64,000 bases of DNA from Candidatus Thalassolituus haligoni. GTDB lineage: Bacteria > Pseudomonadota > Gammaproteobacteria > Pseudomonadales > Oceanobacteraceae. The first letter of the stretch is position 1. Each line of letters begins with the position of its first letter. Below are positions 10,103 to 18,227 of this stretch, one piece after another. Under the pieces are notes generated by a model. It was not told the origin of the DNA. It searched no databases and saw only the letters and a list, made by a program, of their open reading frames with translations. The stretch spans positions 4,035,501-4,099,500 of the forward strand of contig NZ_CP139482.1 in NCBI RefSeq assembly GCF_041222825.1. The letters run 5' to 3'. The translations under genes were made by a program, and so were the position numbers.

Positions 10103-10246
10103 TCATAGGCGTTCAGCTGAGTAACAGTACCTGAATTTCTCACGACTGAGGCGCAGTTGCTTCAATACCTTGTTCTGCCCGGAGACGATGCAAATCTGGA
10201 AAACGGACTTTGCCAGGTCGATAGCGATGATACTAATATCAGTCAT
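10103..10246 (-). pseudogene. IS110 family transposase, N-terminal fragment
   Basis: On the minus strand ATG 10246 opens 47 codons reading MTDISIIAIDLAKSVFQIC, the conserved RuvC-like (DEDD) start of IS110 transposases. It stops at 10103, next to the yicC-tail repeat. Upstream, GGACGCTCC (10249-10257) and GGAGCGTCC (10268-10276) form a hairpin belonging to the element end. The rest of the transposase is missing. Confidence 0.8.
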
Positions 10247-10383
10247 GTGGACGCTCCTCATATTTGGGGAGCGTCCATCTCATCAACTATGCTGACACAG
10301 CGGGTGCTTGGCGCGCTTTACTGTCTAAACACTCATCCAGACGCTCGAATTTATAGTATTGATATTCGCTCACGGTGACCTTG

Positions 10384-11388
10384 CTATGTGTTAATGGTGA
10401 ATTGAAAAGTTTGTTTTAACAAAGGCTGTACCTGAACCATTCTGGCGACAGATTCATCGTTTAAATAACGTCTCGGATCGATGATGATAAATCCCCAAAA
10501 CTGTAAAAATCGCTCAATAAATCTTGATTCGATTAACGCACTCAAATTTCTTTCAGGTGAGACGTAATCGTCTGAAGAGAATGCCAATAACAAATCGGGG
10601 AAAGCCGTCACCACCTCTTCAATAAGCTCACCCACGTTCTTGTGGCTTTGTATGCGCCACAACATAAACAGCCAAAAGGTACGCAAATCGACATCTTGCT
10701 CAAAACCGTCTAAATATCCCCAGTTATATTTTCTGATTGCGGCTTCTAGCATAAGTTTGAAGAATGCCTGTATACCTTGGGCCTGATACTGTTTTTGAGC
10801 TGACTTTTTAACATGATAACGGCCGCTGCGTCGGTAAATAATGCCGCTAATTTCGGCCAAAACTCGTGTGTAGTGCAACGCATTGAACTTATCTTCATTA
10901 CTGCCAGCAAACTCGCTGATGCTGATATTTATTGGAAACTGAGAGACGGCAAACCCAGGTAATAACTCACTGGCCTGCTTGACTAATTTAGCTGGTAAGT
11001 TGCCTTTGCTGGTTGCTTTAAATGAACCACCATTCTCCATGGATTCATCGAGAATGAGTGCTAAATAGCGCATCACAGGGCTTACAGAAAGATCGTCTGG
11101 CGTACTGATTGTCACCCACTGTAATTCATCAAAAGACGCATAGAGCCAATTGGCCATTTGCGTCGGAGTCACACCACAAAAATCTGGATGAGGTTGATTA
11201 TTGCGATCCTGCACTTTGTGCTGCAAAGCGACGTCGAGTTCATCGGGGGTCAAATCCGGGTTCATAGCCAGCATAGCTTCGACAGCATCAAATACTTGCG
11301 CATGCTGCTTGGATACGTTGTCCATACAGCAACGCTTATATTTTTTACCACTGCCACAGTGGCAAGGATCGTTACGACCGAGTTTCAT
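10384..11388 (-). CDS. SEC-C zinc-motif protein of unknown function
   Basis: A 334-aa protein whose N-terminus is a SEC-C metal-binding motif, GRNDPCHCGSGKKYKRCC (residues 4-21), like the zinc motif at the SecA C-terminus. The remaining 310 residues are not recognised. They are mixed helical with several hydrophobic stretches but no clear signal peptide. ATG 11388 fits the motif at the very N-terminus. AT-rich composition and the neighbourhood of IS remnants and yicC-tail repeats suggest cargo of a mobile unit. Confidence 0.75.
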   Translation of the reverse strand: MKLGRNDPCHCGSGKKYKRCCMDNVSKQHAQVFDAVEAMLAMNPDLTPDELDVALQHKVQDRNNQPHPDFCGVTPTQMANWLYASFDELQWVTISTPDDLSVSPVMRYLALILDESMENGGSFKATSKGNLPAKLVKQASELLPGFAVSQFPINISISEFAGSNEDKFNALHYTRVLAEISGIIYRRSGRYHVKKSAQKQYQAQGIQAFFKLMLEAAIRKYNWGYLDGFEQDVDLRTFWLFMLWRIQSHKNVGELIEEVVTAFPDLLLAFSSDDYVSPERNLSALIESRFIERFLQFWGFIIIDPRRYLNDESVARMVQVQPLLKQTFQFTINT

Positions 11389-11520
11389 TATTGAGTTCTC
11401 TTATTCTTTCAGAGCCTTTATCAAAAATTGAATCGCTCTTTGCAAAGAGCCAACTACCTTTCGTGTATACCAGTACAACCTCATTCCGGCTATGTAGCAC
11501 GCGCAGGCCATCTTAAAGCA

Positions 11521-11850
11521 TTATCCTTGTGAAAAAAACGCCGCGTTTTCCTGTCTGCGCTGATTCAATGTCTTATTGAGCGCGGACACTGTCGCGTTAC
11601 TGATCCCTTGTTGGCGTGCGAGATGAGCGAATTGGCTGAGTACTTCAGACACCTCTTCAACGACTTGCTGAGCTTCGGTCCAATTGGTAAAGCCAGCACT
11701 CGCGGCGAGCTTCTGCATGACTTTCATTGGAGGCGCTTTACCATAACCACCAAAGGCGGTGGCGTGTTCGTTAAACGGGGGCGGGCTATAAGCTACTTGG
11801 GACAGCAGCGCGATTATTGGTAGGTTGAGTGAGCTGATAAAGCCGATCAA
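11521..11850 (-). pseudogene. Remnant resembling the C-terminal end of a HipA-like protein
   Basis: This frame (up to 109 codons) carries ATAFGGYGKAPPMKVMQ followed by a helical tail (EEVSEVLSQFAHLARQQG, TLNQRRQENAAFF). I associate it with the C-terminus of HipA/YjjJ-like kinases. The kinase core is absent and no proper start is present. It follows directly after a frameshifted HipB-like reading frame, so most of hipA appears to be deleted. The assignment rests on partial resemblance and on its neighbour. Confidence 0.4.
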
Positions 11851-12051
11851 GCGAGTCGAGTGACTGCCAAAGCAACAGTAATTGACGAAATGAAATTTTC
11901 CCTGTCAGCTCAAACTTCTTAATGGTTGCGGCCGGTACGCAGCTACGCTCCGCAAGCGCGTGCGTGACAGTTTTGCGCGTTGGCGTAACTCACGCAAATA
12001 AGCAGCATACGCTTGGCTAACATCGGTATCATCAAGTAAGGTGAAATTCAT
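11786..12051 (-). pseudogene. HipB-like XRE antitoxin, frameshifted
   Basis: ATG 12051 reads MNFTLLDDTDVSQAYAAYL then LRELRQRAKLSRT in one frame. A one-base loss near 11970 moves the rest to another frame, reading ALAERSCVPAATIKKFELTG and KISFRQLLLLWQ to a stop at 11786. The second half is typical of HipB-type helix-turn-helix antitoxins. A site TATCC-N8-GGTAA at 12078-12095, close to the known HipB operator TATCC-N8-GGATA, lies 27 nt upstream. The gene is broken. Confidence 0.6.
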
Positions 12052-12152
12052 CAGCAACGACTCACTGGACACAGTTATATCCATTGTAGCGGTAAAAAAA
12101 ACCAAAAATGGCCACCATTGTATCCATAAAAAGAAAAGGTGTTGAAAATTCA

Positions 12153-12269
12153 CTCGATAAGCCTTTCAAAACTGCTATTTTTTTAACCCTGACAGCAGCA
12201 TAAAAACGGCACTGTTTTTCCATTACCTACCACTACGATTCAGCAAAAGTCAAAGGTAACTGGTGGGCA
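12153..12269 (+). repeat. About 118-bp direct repeat, copy B
   Basis: Partner of 9876-9993. It ends in TGGTGGGCA and runs straight into the third yicC-tail repeat. Non-coding. Confidence 0.65.
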
Positions 12270-12287
12270 AATCCAAAATATAGAATA
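12266..12287 (+). repeat. yicC 3'-end repeat, copy 3
   Basis: 18/22 identical to yicC 6644-6665, in direct orientation; the frame is degraded by a TAG. It is likely the distal border of the 6.7-12.3 kb insertion. Confidence 0.5.
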
Positions 12288-12288
12288 A

Positions 12289-12312
12289 TAAAAAAGCCAG
12301 TCAGAGACTGGC
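12289..12312 (-). terminator. Hairpin with T-run on the minus strand
   Basis: GCCAGTC (12296-12302) pairs with GACTGGC (12306-12312). On the minus strand it is followed by TTTTTTATTATT. No minus-strand gene lies just upstream, so it may be a relic of the sequence that originally followed the insertion site. Confidence 0.5.
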
Positions 12313-12827
12313 AAAGATATAAAACGAGGAAGATTGGAACTTACTTTCAGCGTTCTGCCTATGGAATACCGGGACAAACCCGATGAGAGTTGCTTTTACC
12401 ACACACGACTCACATAACAACTGATAACGAAGGTGTCATAAAATCGTGTAATAAAAACAGAATCGATCCGAGCATTCGACAAGCAACTCGGCTGACCAAA
12501 ATTTTCATCAACCGAGCACAAGAAATATTATATAAACTGCATCAAAACATCAATATCAATCTAATATCAATAAATAGTATAAAACAAACACGTCAGACCC
12601 ATTCGAACTATAAATAAATAATTCATCCAACGGTAACATAGCAAGGAAAATTTCAATCTATTGATTTAAAAGCCCGAATTCACATATGATTTATTGACAT
12701 TAACAACGCAATATTCATCCATACGTCATAAAACTGCGGAAGAATCACTATCCCGGCCTGCACCATACCCACCCTTGAACCCGATGGTTTGACAGGCAGC
12801 AAAAGCTTCAAGAACCCAGGTGTCGCA
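12313..12827. other. AT-rich intergenic region before the FecI operon
   Basis: About 515 nt of markedly AT-rich DNA without a convincing gene. A 75-codon open frame at 12390-12617 has no ribosome site or recognisable content. The promoter of the sigma-factor operon must lie here, but no convincing -35/-10 pair could be picked. Confidence 0.5.
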
Positions 12828-13379
12828 ATGAATCTGTATCAGGATGCCCTAGTACTACCAGCCCGGCTGCTGCAAGAAGAAAAGCCAAGGCTGCTGCGTT
12901 TCATAAAAAACAGAGTCCCTTCCAACCAGGAACCGGAAGACATTTTTCAGGAGGCCGTGGCACGCTCGTTGGGACGCTTTAAGGAAGGCCACAGCACCTC
13001 CGATCCGGTGGGCTACACCTATCGGGTCGTGATGAACATCATCAATGACTTTTACCGCAACCAGGAAGAAGTACAGTCACTGCACGAGTTGCCAGAAAAC
13101 ACATTTGCCAGCGAAGCCCCACAACCCGAACGTGTGATTGCTGCCAAGCAGAGGCTAGAAATGTTCATGACCTGCGTTGCCAGCCTGCCGGAGGAAACCC
13201 GCAACCTCATCATACTGCGCAAGGTGCATGGCCTCACCAACAGCCAGATAGCCGCGCGACTGGGGGTTTCCGGCAAGACCATCGAAAAACGCATCAATCG
13301 GGCGATGAAATCCATAGAAGGACGAATGGAACAAAGTATCGAATACCGTCCATCCAGCATTCGCAACAAGGTCAAATAA
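12828..13379 (+). CDS. ECF sigma factor, FecI type
   Basis: A 183-aa RNA polymerase sigma factor. Region 2 (about residues 20-85) includes PEDIFQEAVARSLGRF and TYRVVMNIINDFYRN. Region 4 (about 115-165) includes LPEETRNLIILRKVHGLTN and QIAARLGVSGKTIEKR. ATG 12828 was preferred over TTG 12789 because of a short AGG and the normal N-terminus. Its stop overlaps the fecR start (TAATG). In Fec-type systems the sigma factor is held by FecR and released when the outer-membrane receptor is occupied. Here it probably drives this receptor operon and perhaps the convergent one. Confidence 0.88.
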   Translation: MNLYQDALVLPARLLQEEKPRLLRFIKNRVPSNQEPEDIFQEAVARSLGRFKEGHSTSDPVGYTYRVVMNIINDFYRNQEEVQSLHELPENTFASEAPQPERVIAAKQRLEMFMTCVASLPEETRNLIILRKVHGLTNSQIAARLGVSGKTIEKRINRAMKSIEGRMEQSIEYRPSSIRNKVK

Positions 13380-14434
13380 TGAACAGGGCAACACCACTTC
13401 CCACGCTGACACATCACGAAGAAGAGCGCATCTGCCACTGGTTTTTACACGGCGGTCTGGAGCAGGCAAACGACCAGCAGCGGCTGGAATTTGACCACTG
13501 GCTGGCAGAAAGTGAAGCCCGCCAGCATAAGGCCGACGCTATTTCCGGCATCTGGAACGATCCCGAATTCAGTGCCGCGCTGGCGGCCTTCGACACCAAC
13601 ACATTCGCCGATGAACAACCAAGCCCTCAGAGCTCTTATGCCTCAAGCAACCGCTACCGTTGGCCAGCGACCATTGCCGCCTGCTTGGTGCTGGCAACAG
13701 CCATCGTTATGCACCTCGCACCCAGTGGCAGCCGCCTGCTCAGGCTCCAGACTGAGCGTTTACAAACCAGCCAGCACCCACTTGAAGATGGATCAATTGT
13801 GGATATGAGCAGCAACACTGAGCTGCTGGTTCGCTATGAGCGTGCCGAGCGCCACATCGACCTGACCCAGGGCGAAGCCAAGTTTTCCGTCGCCAAAAAT
13901 CCGCAACGACCATTTATTGTCCAAACCCGGCAGGCAGCCATGAAAGCGCTGGGGACGGTCTTTAACGTCGACCAGCGCGGCTCGATTACAGAGCTCACTG
14001 TGCTGGAAGGTCGGGTCGAAATCAGCCCCATGAGCGGTCAGGGTCAAAAGACCGTGTTAACAGCGGGTCAACGCATTCGGGTCAGCCAACGCGCGTTAGG
14101 CGTCATCAGTCACCTGGACACTGACGCAACCAGTGACTGGGAACATGGTCTGCTGGTCGCCGAAAACCTGCCACTGGCGGAACTGATCATCGAACTCAAC
14201 CGCTATTCCAACCGACACTGGGCAGCCGCCGACAACGTCAACGAACTGACCGTGAACGGCCGTTTCAATTTACGCGACACCAATAAAAATCTGGTGATCC
14301 TGCAGGCATTATATGGTCTTGAAAATCATCCACGAGCCGTTATAAACACCGATATCCAGACCATTTACCTGACCCTCCCCGATATAGATCAAAAAGCGAA
14401 TCAAGAGACGGATAAAGGGATGAATCAAGGCTGA
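13379..14434 (+). CDS. FecR-type anti-sigma/sigma regulator
   Basis: A 351-aa inner-membrane regulator. The N-terminal cytoplasmic DUF4880 domain (about residues 13-70) has HEEERICHWFLHGGLEQ and SGIWNDPEFSAAL. One transmembrane helix (about 98-118, WPATIAACLVLATAIVMHLA) follows, then the periplasmic FecR domain (about 130-235, containing GEAKFSVAKNPQRPFIVQT and LEGRVEI) and a C-terminal domain with ENLPLAELIIELNRYSN. This is the complete architecture for passing a receptor signal to the sigma factor. It overlaps the sigma gene by 1 nt and lies 2 nt before the receptor gene. A shorter paralogue of its N-terminal domain is encoded at 17605-18009. Confidence 0.88.
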   Translation: MNRATPLPTLTHHEEERICHWFLHGGLEQANDQQRLEFDHWLAESEARQHKADAISGIWNDPEFSAALAAFDTNTFADEQPSPQSSYASSNRYRWPATIAACLVLATAIVMHLAPSGSRLLRLQTERLQTSQHPLEDGSIVDMSSNTELLVRYERAERHIDLTQGEAKFSVAKNPQRPFIVQTRQAAMKALGTVFNVDQRGSITELTVLEGRVEISPMSGQGQKTVLTAGQRIRVSQRALGVISHLDTDATSDWEHGLLVAENLPLAELIIELNRYSNRHWAAADNVNELTVNGRFNLRDTNKNLVILQALYGLENHPRAVINTDIQTIYLTLPDIDQKANQETDKGMNQG

Positions 14435-14436
14435 TC

Positions 14437-17400
14437 ATGGGCACTGTCAGCCGTGCCCCACTGATCCGCCGTTGCTGTGAATGCCTCCAGACAAATCATC
14501 GGATGCCCCGTATTCAGCGGCCAGCTCTGGCGCAGTATCCCGGTATCTGCCTGATCATCGGCCTAGCACTACAATCACAAGTACATGCACTCGGCAGCCA
14601 GACAGCGACGAATCCAGCGACGTCTCCAACAGCCGAGTGCAGCAATAGCGATCAGCGCTACCTGCAACTGGCTTCGTCCGGGTTACAAGAAGCCACCGAG
14701 TTATTAGCCAACCGTTTTGGCTTACAACTGGTCAGCAGCGCTGACGTTGTGGCACTACCAGTTAAAAATAACCCCACCCCGGCCTGCCGAACTCTGCCCC
14801 AGTGGCTAAGCCTGCTACTGCCCGACCACATCGGCTATCGAGTGATTGAAGACACCCTGGTGCTCTCGGCACACCTGGCACCAGCCGCGCAAACCACAAC
14901 GACCACCACAATAAAAGCGACACCAACTGCCAACACCGACTTTCCCAATGAAATATTAGTCACTGCCGCGCTACAAGCTGGCGCTACCCGACGCAGTGCT
15001 CCAGAACTGACCGGCAACCATGATTTCAAGCTTGACCGTGAGCAACTCCGCCAAACCGGAGTCCGTAACCTGCCTGCAGCACTGGAACTGGCCTCTGGCG
15101 TCAAGATAGAAAATAATCGCTACGCCATCATTCGTGGCATGACCGGACGTTACCAAACTATTCAGATCAATCGAGGAGAGCTCCCAAGCCTGGATCCTGC
15201 CGGGCAAAACTTTCCGCTCGACTTCATCCCGCTCGGAATTCTCAACAGTGTCGATCTGCAAAAATCCGTGTATGCCGATGCCCCCGGCCAGGCCAGTGCT
15301 GGCATTCTCAACCTCGACACCATGCAACTGCCTGAACACGACTACGCCCAACTGGCTACCAGCTATCTCTATCGCCAAGGCAGCAACCATAGCTCGACGC
15401 TACAGGGCTACGTCAGCAGCAGCGACTGGTACGGGTTTGACGATGGCAGCCGACGCATTCCCGGCTTGCTACTGCACACAGCCCGCCATGGAAGCCTGGA
15501 TGACCTGAGCAACACCCAACGCCAGCAACTGGGAGAAGCCGCTGCCGGCGACATGGGGCTTTATCAGGCTAATAGCCAAGGTAGTGGCGGCCTGGATATC
15601 AGCACAGGATTAAGCCGTCAGATCAGCAACGCCACTCTGGGTGGAACCCTATCGTTCAACCTGCGGGATCACTGGCAAAACACCTGGATCCAATCCACCA
15701 GCTACAGTACAGGAACCGGGTATTCCGGCTCCTCTGCCGACTTCCATCACGAAGACTCAACCCACCAACGCAGCGAACACATTATCGACCTCAGCGTCAT
15801 GACAGCACTGGGCCTCGACATCAACGACGAACACTACTTCGGATTCAATGTACTTTGGCTCCACCAAAGCACCCACAGAGCCGAACTGATCGAAACCCAA
15901 GGAAAGAGCGAAAACAACTTTCCCAGCAACACAGCCTACCGCCGCGCCCTGATCAACTGGACCGAGCGCAGCCTGTTGCAACGCCAACTTTATGGCCGTC
16001 ATCAATTGACCTCTGCCACCGATCTGTACTGGCAAATAGCCTCAACCCAGACCGACTACGACCGACCCCACGACCTGGATTACCGCTACTCAGCCATCTC
16101 TGAAAACAGTGACTACAGCCTCCAGCTGAGTCCATCCACCACCAACATCGGCTGGCGCAGCATGCAACAGCAAAGCCGCTCGGTCAGCCTGCATCTGAAC
16201 CGGATATACAGCCTCAGAACAGACAACCATCTCCTCACCGGAGAGCTGAAATGGGGCTGGGAGAGCAGCCAAAAGCAGCGTCACGGCTACAACCTGCTCT
16301 ACACGTACAGCGGCAGTGACGACCTGACCAGTAATAGCCAACTGATGGAACAACCCAATCCCAACGACATCCTGACCCCCGAACTTATTACCGGCGACGC
16401 CTCATCCAGTGGGTTTATACTACAAGACACCTTGTTCAATACCGACAGCGGCACCTCTCTTAGTGGTCGTTTCTATCGCGCCACCCAAATCAATCGCGCT
16501 ACCTACCTGCTGAACGACCTGGATCTGAGCGAACATTGGCAACTTATCAGCGGCATCCGGCGCGAGTACAACCAGATGAAAGCGGCTCTCTGGAATACCG
16601 AAGCACACGCAGAAGAACCCCTGCAAACCGCCAGTCGCTGGTTGCCATCCCTCGCACTCGAATACCGCCCAGGCTTTCATCAACTGCGGGCTAATTACAG
16701 CCAAACCGTCGTCTGGCCACGATTCAACGAGCTACTGCCCGTGATTTACGAAGACCTGGACACTCGCACCAAAACCATTGGCAACCCGAATTTGAACAAT
16801 TCTGACGTTCACAACTGGGATTTGTCATGGCAGTGGAAACCACTCGACAACCCACTGCGACTGGGCAGCTCGCTCTACCTGAAACGTATCCACCAACCCA
16901 TAGAAGGCACATTCTCCGATAACAGTGAAGCCACCGACCAAGCCAGCTACAGCAACTACAGCTATCAAAACTCCCCCTTTGGACAAGTACAAGGCCTGGA
17001 ACTGGAAGCCGACTACCAATGGCAATGGTCAGGACAAAACATCGAGATTCAAGGCCGTTACGCCAGCATCCGCTCCCGTGTTCAACAACGCGCTATCAAC
17101 CAGCAAAATATTGACGAAACCGAGTCGGACTCCGACGTCATCACGGAGACAACGACATCAGGCAGCCGCCCACTACAAGGCCAACCCGCCTACATCAGCG
17201 CCCTGCGCCTGCAATACCAACCCAGCGATACACACACATTCAGCCTCGTCTACAAGCGCAGCGGCACCCAGCTCTACATCACCAGCGACCGCGACGACCT
17301 GCCTGCGGTTTACCAACAGCCAAGAAACCACCTTGACCTGAACTGGACCTATCAACTCAAACCAGCCCGCCTGACCTTCAACATCAACAACCTCATCGAC

Positions 17401-17490
17401 ACCGCCCACCGCTACCAACAAGGCGGCTACCATTACCTCAGTTACCGCACCGGAAGGGAATATTGGTTAAGCCTTGATGTAGGGTTTTGA
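14437..17490 (+). CDS. TonB-dependent receptor with N-terminal STN signalling domain
   Basis: A 1017-aa outer-membrane transducer. The signal region is at about residues 24-52 (the start at ATG 14437 has AGG 6 nt away; ATG 14503 is an alternative). The STN domain is at about 70-150 (LQEATELLANRFGLQLVSS). The plug is at about 165-300, with NRYAIIRGMTGRYQTIQI and FIPLGILNSVDLQKS. A long beta barrel ends in SLDVGF with the terminal Phe. The STN domain contacts FecR in family members, in keeping with its place in the sigma-fecR operon. The plug motif is shared with the second receptor (24512-27802), so the two are paralogues. The substrate is unknown; nothing points to a particular siderophore. 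Confidence 0.9.
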   Translation: MGTVSRAPLIRRCCECLQTNHRMPRIQRPALAQYPGICLIIGLALQSQVHALGSQTATNPATSPTAECSNSDQRYLQLASSGLQEATELLANRFGLQLVSSADVVALPVKNNPTPACRTLPQWLSLLLPDHIGYRVIEDTLVLSAHLAPAAQTTTTTTIKATPTANTDFPNEILVTAALQAGATRRSAPELTGNHDFKLDREQLRQTGVRNLPAALELASGVKIENNRYAIIRGMTGRYQTIQINRGELPSLDPAGQNFPLDFIPLGILNSVDLQKSVYADAPGQASAGILNLDTMQLPEHDYAQLATSYLYRQGSNHSSTLQGYVSSSDWYGFDDGSRRIPGLLLHTARHGSLDDLSNTQRQQLGEAAAGDMGLYQANSQGSGGLDISTGLSRQISNATLGGTLSFNLRDHWQNTWIQSTSYSTGTGYSGSSADFHHEDSTHQRSEHIIDLSVMTALGLDINDEHYFGFNVLWLHQSTHRAELIETQGKSENNFPSNTAYRRALINWTERSLLQRQLYGRHQLTSATDLYWQIASTQTDYDRPHDLDYRYSAISENSDYSLQLSPSTTNIGWRSMQQQSRSVSLHLNRIYSLRTDNHLLTGELKWGWESSQKQRHGYNLLYTYSGSDDLTSNSQLMEQPNPNDILTPELITGDASSSGFILQDTLFNTDSGTSLSGRFYRATQINRATYLLNDLDLSEHWQLISGIRREYNQMKAALWNTEAHAEEPLQTASRWLPSLALEYRPGFHQLRANYSQTVVWPRFNELLPVIYEDLDTRTKTIGNPNLNNSDVHNWDLSWQWKPLDNPLRLGSSLYLKRIHQPIEGTFSDNSEATDQASYSNYSYQNSPFGQVQGLELEADYQWQWSGQNIEIQGRYASIRSRVQQRAINQQNIDETESDSDVITETTTSGSRPLQGQPAYISALRLQYQPSDTHTFSLVYKRSGTQLYITSDRDDLPAVYQQPRNHLDLNWTYQLKPARLTFNINNLIDTAHRYQQGGYHYLSYRTGREYWLSLDVGF

Positions 17491-17604
17491 CAATACTTGA
17501 AGATGGATTTTTATATCAAAGCCACGATACAAACCCGATATTCCAAAACGACATCACAAGACAAACAAACGGAAAACTGCCCCCAAAGCCGCCAGAACAA
17601 AAAA

Positions 17605-18009
17605 TCACGACCGAATACGGCATGGCAAACCCATAGCAGCGCCAAGGCGCATGACAGCCCAAGAAACACCCCGAAACACCAAAACCACAGCTCTAATCAC
17701 CATACAAACAGCGAAACACAATGCCACCAGCCCTTTGGAATCCACCTCGTCAAATGGATCCCAATCATCAGACGTTACAATGCTCTCCGGCGGCTCCAAT
17801 GCCAGGATGGCGGCAGCGAACTCTGGCGCCTCCCAGATATTCACAACCTCCTCGGCCTTCAGCCAACGGCCAGGTTGACCTCGTAACCAGCATTCAAAAG
17901 ACTCCAGCTGTCGTTCGGTTGCTTGCTCACGCCCACCATGAATAAACCACTGGTATATACGGTATTCCTCAAAGGTTGAGACCTCGCTCAACTGATCCAA
18001 TGTTTTCAT
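17605..18009 (-). CDS. Stand-alone FecR N-terminal (DUF4880-like) membrane protein
   Basis: 134 aa. Residues 14-75 (EEYRIYQWFIHGGREQATE, VVNIWEAPEFAAAILAL) align with the cytoplasmic anti-sigma domain of the FecR protein at 13379. They are followed by an acidic linker and a hydrophobic stretch (about 93-127, GLVALCFAVCMVIRAVVLVF). There is no periplasmic FecR domain, and the DNA beyond the stop shows no remains of one, so it appears short by design. It lies last in the convergent operon, after the 441-aa protein. It may bind the FecI-type sigma without receiving a receptor signal. That role is inferred. Confidence 0.7.
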   Translation of the reverse strand: MKTLDQLSEVSTFEEYRIYQWFIHGGREQATERQLESFECWLRGQPGRWLKAEEVVNIWEAPEFAAAILALEPPESIVTSDDWDPFDEVDSKGLVALCFAVCMVIRAVVLVFRGVSWAVMRLGAAMGLPCRIRS

Positions 18010-18161
18010 CGCGTTACCTTGTCACCAATACCGCAGCGAGGCCTGATACTCCTCATATGTTTTTATTCCTGAATACCCCCAACACCATGCCCAATCCAAC
18101 AACCCAGCCAGAAAACGAACATATTCCACCAATAACCAATAGCGCCTGTGCAGATACCAGA

Positions 18162-18189
18162 AAGGCCCATACCTTATGGTATGGGCCTT
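18162..18189 (-). terminator. Strong hairpin after the 441-aa protein gene
   Basis: A 12-bp perfect stem AAGGCCCATACC (18162-18173) / GGTATGGGCCTT (18178-18189) with a 4-nt loop, 39 nt below the stop of the minus-strand gene. Only a short T stretch follows, so some read-through into the mini-FecR gene is likely. Confidence 0.65.
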
Positions 18190-18227
18190 GGCCTGTATAA
18201 CCCGACTAAAATATCAGGGTTAAAGGC

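Noticed and set aside
12390..12617. 75-codon frame in AT-rich DNA before the sigma factor
   Set aside because: No ribosome site, low-complexity Asn/Ile/Lys composition expected by chance in AT-rich sequence.
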